DNA of 64,000 nucleotides from Nocardioides piscis (GTDB taxonomy: Bacteria > Actinomycetota > Actinomycetes > Propionibacteriales > Nocardioidaceae), in contig NZ_CP049866.1 in the NCBI RefSeq assembly GCF_011300215.1, positions 1,054,001 through 1,118,000 of the forward strand, given 5' to 3'. A model generated the notes under the pieces. The model ran no database searches. It was not told where the DNA came from and worked only from the letters and a program-made list of their open reading frames with translations. Both the position numbers and the translations under genes were made by a program. Position 1 is the first letter of the stretch. Each line of letters opens with the position of its first letter. Below, piece by piece: positions 52,725 to 60,196 of the stretch.

Positions 52725-52925
52725 ATGGACACCACGACCGGCAACGACTTCCCCGACCCGGACGCCAGCGACGACACCAGCCCGGCCTCCTCCTTCCCCG
52801 GCGCGGGCCGGCGCGTCGACGACGAGGAGCGCCAGGAGGCACTCGACGCGATGCCGGAGGGCAACGCCGAGGAGGGCGACGCCGTCGACACGCCCACCCT
52901 CGACTCGCGGGCGCACGACGACTGA
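52725..52925 (+). CDS. Small acidic hypothetical protein
   Basis: This 66-residue protein is very acidic, with many Asp and Glu, and no hydrophobic core, so it is probably disordered. The ATG is chosen because TAGGGT (52712-52717) lies 7 nt upstream. It starts 11 nt after the SDR stop. No family was recognised. The 52 bp after it repeat the word GAGTCAGGCTCGG (at 52924 and 52975). Confidence 0.55.
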   Translation: MDTTTGNDFPDPDASDDTSPASSFPGAGRRVDDEERQEALDAMPEGNAEEGDAVDTPTLDSRAHDD

Positions 52926-52977
52926 GTCAGGCTCGGCCCCCTCGGCCCCCTCGGCGCCGTCCTCGCCCTTGGACGAG

Positions 52978-53625
52978 TCAGGCTCGGCGAGCCCTCAGCA
53001 CGCTGTCGGTGTGGTGGTGCGCGCCAGGGCCGTCGGGCGCCGTACGCGCACGCTGCTCGGCGATCTCCACCACCCAGCCGGGCCGATCCGTCAGGGCGGC
53101 CACGAGGTCCTCGTGCCTGACGTAGTCGTCGGGGTCGAAGCCGTGCTCGCGGGCCCGCTCCCGGTCGACGTGGGCGTGGTGGACGACCAGCAGCGTCCCG
53201 CCGGGCGCGACCGCGTCGAGCAGCGTGGTGATGATCGCGCCGTCGCCGCGCAGCAGTGCGGGATAGAACACGCTCACCAGGTCGTACGTCGATGCGCCGG
53301 CCCCCTCGAGCCCGACCTGTCGCCACTCGACCTCCGTGCCGGCAGCCGCAGCGGCGCGGGTGGCGCGGCCCAGGGCCTTGGCGGACACGTCGATCGCGGT
53401 CACCCGCCAGCCGCGCTCGGCGAGCCAGATCGCGTCGGCGCCCTCGCCGCAGCCGACGTCGAGGGCGGTGCCGGGCGCCAGCTCACTGACCTCGACCACC
53501 AGCTGCTCGTTGGGCATCCCGCTCCACATCTGGTCCTCGCCGTAGCGCTCGTCCCACTCGTCCGCCTCGACGGGCGACTGGTGCTGGTGGCCGGGCAGGT
53601 CGGCGCGATGCTCGTGCTTGCTCAT
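52978..53625 (-). CDS. Class I SAM-dependent methyltransferase
   Basis: This 215-residue methyltransferase has motif I L-D-V-G-C-G-E-G at about 55-62, an acidic motif II (A-I-D-V-S), and V-A-P-G-G-T-L-L-V-V as post-motif III. It resembles the tellurite-resistance TehB/SAM_MT family by length and the opening W-D-E-R-Y-G-E-D. The N terminus is His-rich (K-H-E-H-R; H-Q-H-Q). The substrate is unknown. It is divergent from the aldo/keto reductase at 53681 and converges on the small gene at 52725. Confidence 0.85.
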   Translation of the reverse strand: MSKHEHRADLPGHQHQSPVEADEWDERYGEDQMWSGMPNEQLVVEVSELAPGTALDVGCGEGADAIWLAERGWRVTAIDVSAKALGRATRAAAAAGTEVEWRQVGLEGAGASTYDLVSVFYPALLRGDGAIITTLLDAVAPGGTLLVVHHAHVDRERAREHGFDPDDYVRHEDLVAALTDRPGWVVEIAEQRARTAPDGPGAHHHTDSVLRARRA

Positions 53626-53680
53626 GGTCGTGACTCTCTCGGCGGTCGGGTCTTCTCAGTGTGCCCGTATGTTGGCAGGC

Positions 53681-54691
53681 ATGGAGTTTCGATACCTCGG
53701 CAACAGCGGGCTCAAGATCTCGGAGATCACCTATGGCAACTGGTTGACCCACGGGTCTCAGGTGGAGAACGAGGTCGCTGCCCAGTGCGTGCAGGCAGCC
53801 CTCGACGAGGGGATCTCGACGTTCGACACCGCCGACGTCTATGCCAACACGGCGGCGGAGACCGTGCTCGGTGAGGCGCTCAAGGGTGAGCGCCGCGAGT
53901 CGCTGGAGATCTTCACCAAGGTCTACTGGCCCACCGGACCCGGCGGCAAGAACGACACCGGTCTCTCCCGCAAGCACATCATGGAGTCGATCAACGGCTC
54001 CCTGACCCGGTTGCAGACCGACTACGTCGACCTCTACCAGGCCCACCGGTTCGACACCGAGACGCCGCTCGAGGAGACGATGCAGGCCTTCGCCGACGTC
54101 GTGCGCCAGGGCAAGGCGCTCTACATCGGGGTCTCGGAGTGGACGGCCGACCAGATCCGCGCCGGCGTCGAGCTGGCCCGCGACCTCAACGTCCAGCTCA
54201 TCTCGAGCCAGCCGCAGTATTCGATGCTCTGGCGGGTGATCGAGGACGAGGTCGTCCCGACGTGCTCCGAGCTCGGGGTCTCGCAGATCGTGTGGAGCCC
54301 CATCGCCCAGGGTGTGCTGACGGGGAAGTATCTCCCCGGGCAGCCGCTCCCCGAGGGCTCGCGCGCCACCGACGAGAAGGGTGGCGCCGACTTCATCAAG
54401 CGCTTCCTGCGCGACGACGTGCTGACCCGGGTCCAGCAGCTCAAGCCGATCGCCGACGACGCCGGCCTGACCCTGGCCCAGCTCGCGGTCGCCTGGGTCC
54501 TGCAGAACGACAACGTCGCCTCCGCGCTGGTCGGCGCCTCGCGGCCCGAGCAGGTCAGTGAGAACGTCAAGGCCGCCGGGGTGAAGCTCGATGCCGACGC
54601 CATGGCCGCGATCGACGACGTGCTCGGTGAGACTGTCGAGCGCGACCCGGGCAAGACGGCCGAGAACGCGCCCAGGACCCGGGTGGTCTAG
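53681..54691 (+). CDS. Aldo/keto reductase (potassium-channel beta-subunit-like)
   Basis: This 336-residue AKR begins M-E-F-R-Y-L-G-N-S-G-L-K-I-S and has F-D-T-A-D-V-Y (catalytic Asp/Tyr) near 48-54, the T-K-V-Y-W Lys strand, and the Y-Q-A-H-R-F-D motif, with the Kv-beta-like segments W-S-P-I-A-Q-G-V-L-T-G-K-Y. It is therefore in the NADPH-dependent KvAP/Kvb subgroup. TATGTT (53668-53673) lies 7 nt before the ATG, so it is leaderless. Substrate unknown. Confidence 0.88.
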   Translation: MEFRYLGNSGLKISEITYGNWLTHGSQVENEVAAQCVQAALDEGISTFDTADVYANTAAETVLGEALKGERRESLEIFTKVYWPTGPGGKNDTGLSRKHIMESINGSLTRLQTDYVDLYQAHRFDTETPLEETMQAFADVVRQGKALYIGVSEWTADQIRAGVELARDLNVQLISSQPQYSMLWRVIEDEVVPTCSELGVSQIVWSPIAQGVLTGKYLPGQPLPEGSRATDEKGGADFIKRFLRDDVLTRVQQLKPIADDAGLTLAQLAVAWVLQNDNVASALVGASRPEQVSENVKAAGVKLDADAMAAIDDVLGETVERDPGKTAENAPRTRVV

Positions 54692-54713
54692 GGGCGCGTC
54701 CGCGGCGGCCGGC

Positions 54714-55199
54714 TCAGCTCGCGACGAGGTCGTCGATCTGGTTGATCGCCGACGTGGCGCCCTCGACCATGCCCATGTCGAGCACCTTCTGCAGTGCCTC
54801 GGCGGAGGCGTAGGTGGCGACGTAGGTCGCGCGGGTGCCGCCCGCGTGCTCGGTGAAGGTGTAGACGTTCCTGCCGACCGGCATGCTCGGGTCGGGGTTG
54901 AGATCCGCGTCGGCGAAGCCGTCGTCGAAGCTGAAGTCCGAGGGCTCGTTGGTCTCGGTGACGTCCCAGTAGCCGGCGTACTTCTCGCCCTCGGGTGAGG
55001 TCATGTAGTAGGTGCACCGCGACCCGGGGGTCAGCGAGTGGTCGACGAACGTGGCCGGGTAGGTGGGCGGACCCCACACCCGCTCGAGCTGGCGTGGGTC
55101 GGCATACACCTCCCAGATCCGCGTCGGCGGGGCCGCGAAGTCGGCCACGATGGTCAGGGTCAGGTTGTCCATGTCGTGCTTGACGTCGGTGACGGGCAT
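54714..55199 (-). CDS. AHSA1-type SRPBCC protein
   Basis: This 161-residue AHSA1/START-like protein opens with a strand (L-T-L-T-I-V-A-D-F-A-A-P-P-T-R-I-W-E-V) and the P-R-Q-L-E-R-V-W-G-P-P segment, then an F-T-E strand and a long last helix. It starts one base after the ArsR stop, so the regulator and this gene are one transcript. ArsR-AHSA1 pairs are frequent in actinobacteria; the ligand is unknown. Confidence 0.88.
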   Translation of the reverse strand: MPVTDVKHDMDNLTLTIVADFAAPPTRIWEVYADPRQLERVWGPPTYPATFVDHSLTPGSRCTYYMTSPEGEKYAGYWDVTETNEPSDFSFDDGFADADLNPDPSMPVGRNVYTFTEHAGGTRATYVATYASAEALQKVLDMGMVEGATSAINQIDDLVAS

Positions 55200-55200
55200 G

Positions 55201-55557
55201 TCACTCGTTCCTCTCGTGTGGGTTGGGTTCTGCGATCAGTTCGTCGATCCGGGCGATGCGACCGCGCCAGACGGCCTCGAGCTCGAGGAGCATCGAGCGC
55301 ACGGACCGCACGGCCTCCACGTCGCCACTGGCCAGCGCCTCCCGGCCGCTGCGCCGCTTGGTGACCAGGCCGGCCTTCTCCAGCACGGCGACGTGCTTCT
55401 GCACCGCGGCGAAGCTCATGTCGTAGGACGCCGCGAGCGCGGAGACCGAGTGTTCACCGGCCAGCACGCGCCGCAGGATGTCGCGCCGGGTGCGGTCGGC
55501 CAGCGCGTGGAACATGGCGTCTGCCGCGTCCTCCTGCTGGTCGATGCGCTTGCTCAC
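55201..55557 (-). CDS. ArsR family transcriptional regulator
   Basis: This 118-residue winged helix-turn-helix repressor has A-D-R-T-R-R-D-I-L at 21-29 and M-S-F-A-A-V-Q-K-H-V-A-V-L-E-K-A-G-L as the recognition region. No Cys is present, so it is unlikely to sense arsenic or metals through thiols. On the minus strand TAGGTT lies 6 nt before the GTG inside a 26-bp palindrome, which should let it repress its own leaderless promoter and the co-transcribed AHSA1 gene. Confidence 0.92.
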   Translation of the reverse strand: MSKRIDQQEDAADAMFHALADRTRRDILRRVLAGEHSVSALAASYDMSFAAVQKHVAVLEKAGLVTKRRSGREALASGDVEAVRSVRSMLLELEAVWRGRIARIDELIAEPNPHERNE

Positions 55558-55563
55558 GGGACT

Positions 55564-55589
55564 AACCTACAACCAACTGGTTGTAGGTT
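55564..55589 (-). promoter_or_regulatory. Operator-promoter of the arsR-AHSA1 operon
   Basis: AACCTACAACCA (55564-55575) and TGGTTGTAGGTT (55578-55589) are perfect 12-bp arms around AC. On the minus strand TAGGTT (55569-55564) is the -10 hexamer and TTGACA (55594-55589) the -35 hexamer, 19 bp apart, so a bound repressor would cover the promoter. Confidence 0.8.
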
Positions 55590-55675
55590 GTCAAGGCCTG
55601 GGTCGGAGGACGTGCAGGCGCCCGCAGAGGTGACCCGCCCTTGCCCGGGGCGGGTCCGACGGACATGGTGGAGGC

Positions 55676-55969
55676 ATGAGCAACCAACACGGCAGTGACT
55701 TCGGCGAGACCGACCTCGACCCTGACGAGCAGGCGCGGGCGCAGATCAACCTCGACGAGCCCAGCGCGACCGACGACGAGCCGTGGTCCCCGCCGGACCG
55801 CCAGCCGCGGGGCGCCGAGATGGCCGAGGTCGAGGACGAGACGCTGAGCCAGCGGCTGGCCCAGGAGGAGCCCGACGTGGCCGAGGTGGACCGGGTCCGG
55901 ACGGCCCAGGAGTCAGCCAACCCCGACGCCGAGTCCGGCCCCGAGGCCGGGGCCATGCACCTGGAGTAG
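55676..55969 (+). CDS. DUF5709-like acidic hypothetical protein
   Basis: This 97-residue protein is acidic and hydrophilic; W-S-P-P-D-R and E-T-L-S-Q-R-L-A-Q-E-E-P-D match the pattern of the actinobacterial DUF5709 family as remembered. The function is unknown. GGAGG precedes the ATG. It converges on the F420-reductase-like gene, 4 nt apart, with a divergent ArsR promoter upstream. Confidence 0.62.
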   Translation: MSNQHGSDFGETDLDPDEQARAQINLDEPSATDDEPWSPPDRQPRGAEMAEVEDETLSQRLAQEEPDVAEVDRVRTAQESANPDAESGPEAGAMHLE

Positions 55970-55973
55970 AGGG

Positions 55974-56630
55974 CTAGCGCGCGATCTTGAAGCTGAAGTA
56001 GGGCGTGCCGATCGGTCCCATCAGCCTGACCCAGATCAGCATCAGCGCCTCGGTCCCGCGCGCGGTGCTGATGTCGCCGAGGTCGATGACGTCACGGTGG
56101 CCGAGCGCCGTCAGCAGCGAGATGACCTGTGCCTTGGCCGCGTCGTCGTTGCCGGAGACGAACGTGGTGAAGTCGCCGTCGGCGATCCGGCTCGGGTCGA
56201 CCATGACGTCCGCGGTCATCGTGTTGAGCGACTTGACCACCCGCAGCGTCTCGAACTCCCGCTGGATGAGCTCGCCCAACGAGTCGTCGTTGCCCATGAA
56301 CAGCCGCAGGTGGTCGCCCGAGAAGTCCAGCGGGTTGGAGATGTCGAGAAGCACGGTGCCGTCGGCGATCCTGGCCGCCTCCAGGCCGGCGATGGCCGCC
56401 TGGCCGTTGAGGGCGTTGACCACCAGCTCGGCGCCACGGCTCGCCTCGGCATACGGCGCCACCTCGATCTCGCTGTGCATCGAGGCCCAGGTGCCGAAGT
56501 CGTCGGTCTCGGTGCGGGCGAGACTGGCGGCCGCGTCGCGCGTGCCGACCACGACGTCGTGGCCGAGCCCGGCCAACCCCAGCGCGATCGCGCGCCCGAC
56601 CATGCCGGTGCCCAGGACGGTGACCTTCAC
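55974..56630 (-). CDS. NADPH-dependent F420 reductase-like protein
   Basis: This 218-residue Rossmann-fold protein starts V-T-V-L-G-T-G-M-V-G-R-A-I-A (NADP-binding G-x-G-x-x-G at 7-12) and contains V-V-G-T-R-D and the S-L-N-T-M segment seen in F420:NADPH oxidoreductases and the related coenzyme F420-dependent family. It probably binds NADP(H); F420 as second substrate is inferred from family. The GTG start overlaps the upstream small gene by 4 nt. Substrate not identified. Confidence 0.8.
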   Translation of the reverse strand: MKVTVLGTGMVGRAIALGLAGLGHDVVVGTRDAAASLARTETDDFGTWASMHSEIEVAPYAEASRGAELVVNALNGQAAIAGLEAARIADGTVLLDISNPLDFSGDHLRLFMGNDDSLGELIQREFETLRVVKSLNTMTADVMVDPSRIADGDFTTFVSGNDDAAKAQVISLLTALGHRDVIDLGDISTARGTEALMLIWVRLMGPIGTPYFSFKIAR

Positions 56631-56797
56631 GAATGCTCCTCAACTTCGGCGAGCCGTCGGTGCAGTCGCTCGCGGATCTCGTCAGGTGAATAGGCCTGGC
56701 GTCGTCGTTCCTGGCGCGTGATCGCGACGCTGGTCGCAGCGACACCGGCGATGCCGGCGAGTCCGAGCCACTTCCACCACCCGAACTTCGTTGCCAT
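56627..56797 (-). CDS. Small single-helix membrane protein overlapping the F420 reductase gene
   Basis: This 56-residue reading frame encodes G-W-W-K-W-L-G-L-A-G-I-A-G-V-A-A-T-S-V as one hydrophobic helix, then a strongly basic and Glu-rich tail. The TAGGCT on the minus strand (56809-56804) lies 6 nt before the ATG, a leaderless start. Its TGA overlaps the next start (GTGA), so both are read from one mRNA. No family was recognised; it may be an anchor or partner for the reductase. Confidence 0.6.
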   Translation of the reverse strand: MATKFGWWKWLGLAGIAGVAATSVAITRQERRRQAYSPDEIRERLHRRLAEVEEHS

Positions 56798-56845
56798 GTC
56801 CGGAGCCTAGTCCGCAGGACCGGCGCTTCGGGCAGACTGACCGCC

Positions 56846-57532
56846 ATGCGCGACGCCCCCCGGTCGGAACTGACCCTCGACCAGGCGGTCGAGCTGACGC
56901 GCACCGGCGACCTGTGGCTCTTCCGCGGCCGCACGGCGGCCGACCGCGCCATCCAGACCCTGACCAACTCGCCGGTCAACCACGTGGGTATGGCGGTGGT
57001 GATCGACGACCTTCCGCCGCTGATCTGGCATGCCGAGCTGTCCAAGGTCCTGACCGACGTCTGGACGGGCGGCAACCACCGCGGGGTGCAGCTGCACGAC
57101 CTGCGCCAGGCAGTGGACCGCTGGGCGCACACCTACGGCCAGCAGGCCTGGCTGCGCCAGATCTCGCCGGAGGTGGGCCGCCGCGAGGAGGATGCGCTGC
57201 TCAGGTCGATCGCGCGCCTCGACGGGGTCTCGTTCCCGAGCACCGCCCGGCTCGCTGCCCGCTGGTTCCGCGGACGCGACGCCTACCTCGCGCGGCGCAA
57301 GCGCGGGCAGCGGGTCCGCCCGGAGGAGGCCTACTGCGCGGAGGTCGTGGCCACCACCCTCCAGGACATGGGGGTGCTGGCCGACGACCGGCGAGCCCAG
57401 TGGTTCGACCCGGGCACGTTCTGGAGCGGCGACTACCTCCCACTGGTCGACGGCTGGGGCTATGGCCGCGAGATCCAGGTCGGCGACCCTCCGAGCGGCT
57501 CGGCCCCGAGCGCCCGACACCGCTGGCGCTGA
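56846..57532 (+). CDS. YiiX/C92-type permuted papain-like protein
   Basis: This 228-residue protein matches the circularly permuted NlpC/P60-papain group (YiiX, family C92): G-D-L-W-L-F-R-G-R near 21-29, a His in S-P-V-N-H-V-G-M (H46), and a later Cys in E-A-Y-C-A-E-V-V (C164), i.e. His before Cys as expected for the permutation. Such proteins act on amide bonds or lipids. CAGACT ends 7 nt before the ATG as a weak leaderless -10. It may be a cell-wall or fatty amide hydrolase; the substrate is not evident. Confidence 0.78.
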   Translation: MRDAPRSELTLDQAVELTRTGDLWLFRGRTAADRAIQTLTNSPVNHVGMAVVIDDLPPLIWHAELSKVLTDVWTGGNHRGVQLHDLRQAVDRWAHTYGQQAWLRQISPEVGRREEDALLRSIARLDGVSFPSTARLAARWFRGRDAYLARRKRGQRVRPEEAYCAEVVATTLQDMGVLADDRRAQWFDPGTFWSGDYLPLVDGWGYGREIQVGDPPSGSAPSARHRWR

Positions 57533-57540
57533 CGAGCCGG

Positions 57541-57549
57541 TTGTCCACA
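57541..57549 (+). promoter_or_regulatory. Isolated perfect DnaA box
   Basis: TTGTCCACA lies 8 nt after the stop of the YiiX-like gene and 80 nt before the WXG-like pair. A single box can titrate DnaA or mark DnaA control of the downstream genes, but one copy can also occur by chance. Confidence 0.35.
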
Positions 57550-57628
57550 GTCGACGGCTGAGGGCGTTTCGCCGGGCCGGGACGGCGGAAGCGTTCCTCC
57601 ACCGATCGCCGACCAGTGGAGGAACCCG

Positions 57629-57964
57629 ATGACCGATCGACTACTAGCGATCTTTCCCGCCATGACCCGGGCCGCCGCAGCCCAGCGCGGGTCGCGCAAC
57701 GACCTGATCAGGATCCAGCAGGCGCGCCGCGACGCCGGCCTCGCTCCCGGTTCGCTCGGACGGATCCTGCCGGCCCGCGACATCGTGGCGACCTTCGCGG
57801 AAGCCGACCGCGCAACCCGGGCGGGGCTGTGGGACCTCGCCCACCGCTGCGAGGACCTCAGCGATGCCGTCCGCGAGGTCCGCAACACGTTCCGAGTCGT
57901 CGACGAGGACGCTGCGCGGCGCTTCGAGGCGCTCGGCACAGCAGTGTCCGAGGTCGGTCGATGA
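57629..57964 (+). CDS. WXG100-like helical protein (upstream partner)
   Basis: This 111-residue protein is almost all helix, with A-A-A-A-Q-R-G and a heptad-rich C terminus (D-L-S-D-A-V-R-E-V-R-N-T-F), resembling small type VII secretion proteins, though no exact W-x-G is found. GTGGAGGAA precedes the ATG. Its stop overlaps the next gene by 4 nt (ATGA), a typical paired ESX-like arrangement. The function is inferred from context. Confidence 0.6.
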   Translation: MTDRLLAIFPAMTRAAAAQRGSRNDLIRIQQARRDAGLAPGSLGRILPARDIVATFAEADRATRAGLWDLAHRCEDLSDAVREVRNTFRVVDEDAARRFEALGTAVSEVGR

Positions 57965-58734
57965 GCGGCCGCGCGGCGGCTGGGATCGAGGGCCAGCTCG
58001 GAGCGCTCGGCCAGGAGGTCGCCGCTCTCATGCGCCCGCTGCTCGCGCCCCTGGTGGAGAAGTGGGAAGACGTCACCGGCGACCACGAACAGGTCCACGA
58101 CACTGCGTTGCGTTGGCGGGCGATGTCGCGGGCCGTGTCCGAGGTCGCGCGCGACGGGCGCGTGTCGGCGGCGCTCGTCGTGGGGGAGTGGGAGGGCGTG
58201 GCCCACGACGCGTTCGACCGGACGGTCAGCGAGGTGGTCGAGGACCTGGACGAGCTCGCAGAGCGCACCGGGGAGGTCGCGGACCTGCTCGACCGGGCCG
58301 CCGTGGCGGTGCGAGAGGCCGAGCTCGTCGTCGCCGACCTCGTCCGCGAGCTCGTCGAGTGGGCCGCAGTGTCCCTCGCGGTCAGCGCGGTGACCGGGCT
58401 GGTGACGCTCGGCGCCTCGGCGGCGGCGGGGGCCGCTGCCGCCGCAGCGAAGGCGGGGGTCGTGGGAGCTCGGATCGCCGCCCGCCTGCAGCACCTCGCC
58501 GTCGAGCTCCGTCGGATCGAGCGGTTGCTGGACGCCTACCAGTCCTGGGTCAAGTCCCTGGGCCGGGGCAGGAAGCAGCTGGCCCGGGCGGCGGAACGGG
58601 CGGCGGTCAAGGTCGTCACGCCGCTGGACGCCGACGTCAGACGCCCGACCCTCCAGCTGGTCGCGATCAGGGCGGAGCAGGAGGGCCTCGCCGAACCGGG
58701 CCCGGGGGACCGGCGGGCGCTCAGTCCTGGTTGA
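57961..58734 (+). CDS. WXG-domain protein with hydrophobic C-terminal region
   Basis: This 257-residue protein has an N-terminal helical domain with W-E-G (W77, G79) in G-E-W-E-G-V-A-H-D-A-F, as in WXG100/ESAT-6-like proteins. Two Ala/Val-rich hydrophobic segments (about 135-185) and a basic C-terminal part follow. It could be an ESX-like substrate or anchored partner of the preceding gene. No toxin domain is recognised after the WXG part. Its 3' end overlaps the opposite AstE-like gene by 14 bp. Confidence 0.62.
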   Translation: MSGRAAAGIEGQLGALGQEVAALMRPLLAPLVEKWEDVTGDHEQVHDTALRWRAMSRAVSEVARDGRVSAALVVGEWEGVAHDAFDRTVSEVVEDLDELAERTGEVADLLDRAAVAVREAELVVADLVRELVEWAAVSLAVSAVTGLVTLGASAAAGAAAAAAKAGVVGARIAARLQHLAVELRRIERLLDAYQSWVKSLGRGRKQLARAAERAAVKVVTPLDADVRRPTLQLVAIRAEQEGLAEPGPGDRRALSPG

Positions 58735-59680
58735 CCTCGGCGATGTGGACCAGCGCGTCTCCGGAGTTGACCAGCGGCTGCTCGGTCCGGCCGACCACGA
58801 TGCCGGTCCAGCTGGCGCGGACGATCCGCAGCGTCTTGCCGAAGGAGTCGAGCAGCGCGCCCAGCCGCTCCCCCTCGTTGACCCGCTGGCCGAGCCCGAC
58901 CTCGAGGTGGAAGATGCCGGTGCTCCGGGCCCGCACCCAGCCGCTGGTTCGCGACTCGACCGAGGGGCCGGGCGCCGGTTCGTCGACCGGGTCCGTCATC
59001 CCCAGCGCGGCCAGCACCCGGCGTACGCCCGCGACGCCTGCGTCGATGGCGTAGTTGTCGAGGCGCAGCGCCTCTCCAGCCTCATAGAGCAGCACCTTCG
59101 CCCCCCGCTCCCGGGCTGCGTGCCGCAGCGACCCGTCGCGGATCTTCGCGTGCAGCATCACCGGCGCGGCGAAAGCCTCCGCGAGCTCTCGGGTCAGCGG
59201 GTCGTCGAGGTCGGCGCGGATCTGCGGCAGGTTGGAGCGCCGGTCCGATCCGGTGTGCAGGTCGAGGCCGACCTCGCACTTCGCGACGACCTCGACCATG
59301 AAGAGGTGGGCGATCCTGGCGGCGAGCGATCCGCGCGCGGAGCCTGGGAACGAGCGGTTGAGGTCGCGGCGGTCGGGGAGATAGCGGTCGCCGGTCATGA
59401 AGCCGAGGACGTTGACGATGGGTACGGCGACCAGCGTCCCGCGGAACGTCTTGGGGTCGAGCGTCGCCAGCACCTGCCGGATCACCTCGACGCCGACGAC
59501 CTCGTCGCCGTGGATCGCGGCGCTCACCCAGATCGTCGGCCCGTCCTCGCGCCCGTGCACGACCCGGACCGGCAGGCTCACGTCGGCGCCGGTCACCAGC
59601 CGGGTGATCGGCAGCTCGAGGTTGCGGATCGTGCCGGGCCGGATGCGAACGGTGCCGATGGCGAAGGACTCGCGGGCCAC
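58721..59680 (-). CDS. Succinylglutamate desuccinylase/aspartoacylase-family zinc hydrolase
   Basis: This 319-residue M14-like metallohydrolase has zinc ligands in H-G-D-E (H57, E60) and D-L-H-T-G-S (H142), plus the R-R-D-L-N-R-S-F-P-G motif (105-114) that binds the substrate carboxylate. A biotinyl-lipoyl-like beta domain occupies the last 70 residues. Related enzymes remove acyl or aminoacyl groups from amino acids or peptide tails. GTG 59680 shares one base with the RimB-like stop, so the two are coupled. Context suggests it trims poly-Glu-type tags made by the RimK-like ligase. Confidence 0.85.
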   Translation of the reverse strand: MARESFAIGTVRIRPGTIRNLELPITRLVTGADVSLPVRVVHGREDGPTIWVSAAIHGDEVVGVEVIRQVLATLDPKTFRGTLVAVPIVNVLGFMTGDRYLPDRRDLNRSFPGSARGSLAARIAHLFMVEVVAKCEVGLDLHTGSDRRSNLPQIRADLDDPLTRELAEAFAAPVMLHAKIRDGSLRHAARERGAKVLLYEAGEALRLDNYAIDAGVAGVRRVLAALGMTDPVDEPAPGPSVESRTSGWVRARSTGIFHLEVGLGQRVNEGERLGALLDSFGKTLRIVRASWTGIVVGRTEQPLVNSGDALVHIAEVNQD

Positions 59681-60171
59681 TAGGAGGCAATCCCGCGGTT
59701 GCGGCGGCGCACGGCTCGCCGCGGCCGGCCGCCGAGATAGGAGCGCCTGGCGTCGACGAGGTAGCCCTGCCGCAGGGCCTCGCGCCCGACCAGCATCCGG
59801 AAGCCCATCTGGTCGCGGCTGGCCAACGTCACCTCGGCCGTCACGATGCGCCCGACCAGGGTGATGTCGAGCAGCACGACGTAGCGCTGCTGCACGTGCC
59901 CGGTGGAGGAACGCACGCCGCGGGTGTCATGGACCGGGCGCTCGACCACCACGGCGTCCTCGTCGGATCGCTGCCAGGGGTGGACCGAGAACCGAACCCA
60001 CGGATGACCCTCGCGATCGAACTCGTGGACGTCGAAGGCATGCAGGGCGCTGGAACGCGCGCCGGTGTCGAGCTTGGCCTTGAGCCAGTCGATCTCGTGC
60101 CCGGGCAGCTGCACCCACTCGCGCCAACCGGCGGTCACCGGACCGGGGCTGGTTGGATGGGTGGCTGCCAC
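59680..60171 (-). CDS. RimB-like retropepsin-type protease (RimK-associated zinc protease family)
   Basis: This 163-residue protein belongs to the group once called ATP-dependent zinc protease (PF05618), a pepsin-like aspartyl fold with the L-D-T-G-A-R-S-S-A-L signature (about 34-43) in which the D-T-G is catalytic. RimB of Pseudomonas degrades poly-Glu tails added to S6 by RimK. GTG 60171 is chosen: TTGGAT on the minus strand ends 6 nt upstream; TTG 60183 and GTG 60138 remain possible. It is divergent from the RimK-like gene with only 25 nt between. Confidence 0.82.
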   Translation of the reverse strand: MAATHPTSPGPVTAGWREWVQLPGHEIDWLKAKLDTGARSSALHAFDVHEFDREGHPWVRFSVHPWQRSDEDAVVVERPVHDTRGVRSSTGHVQQRYVVLLDITLVGRIVTAEVTLASRDQMGFRMLVGREALRQGYLVDARRSYLGGRPRRAVRRRNRGIAS

Positions 60172-60196
60172 CCCCCTATCCAATCAGGTGTGTTCT

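Noticed and set aside
57541..57549. An additional replication origin at the perfect DnaA box
   Set aside because: Only one box, no AT-rich stretch and no second box nearby; kept as a single site only.
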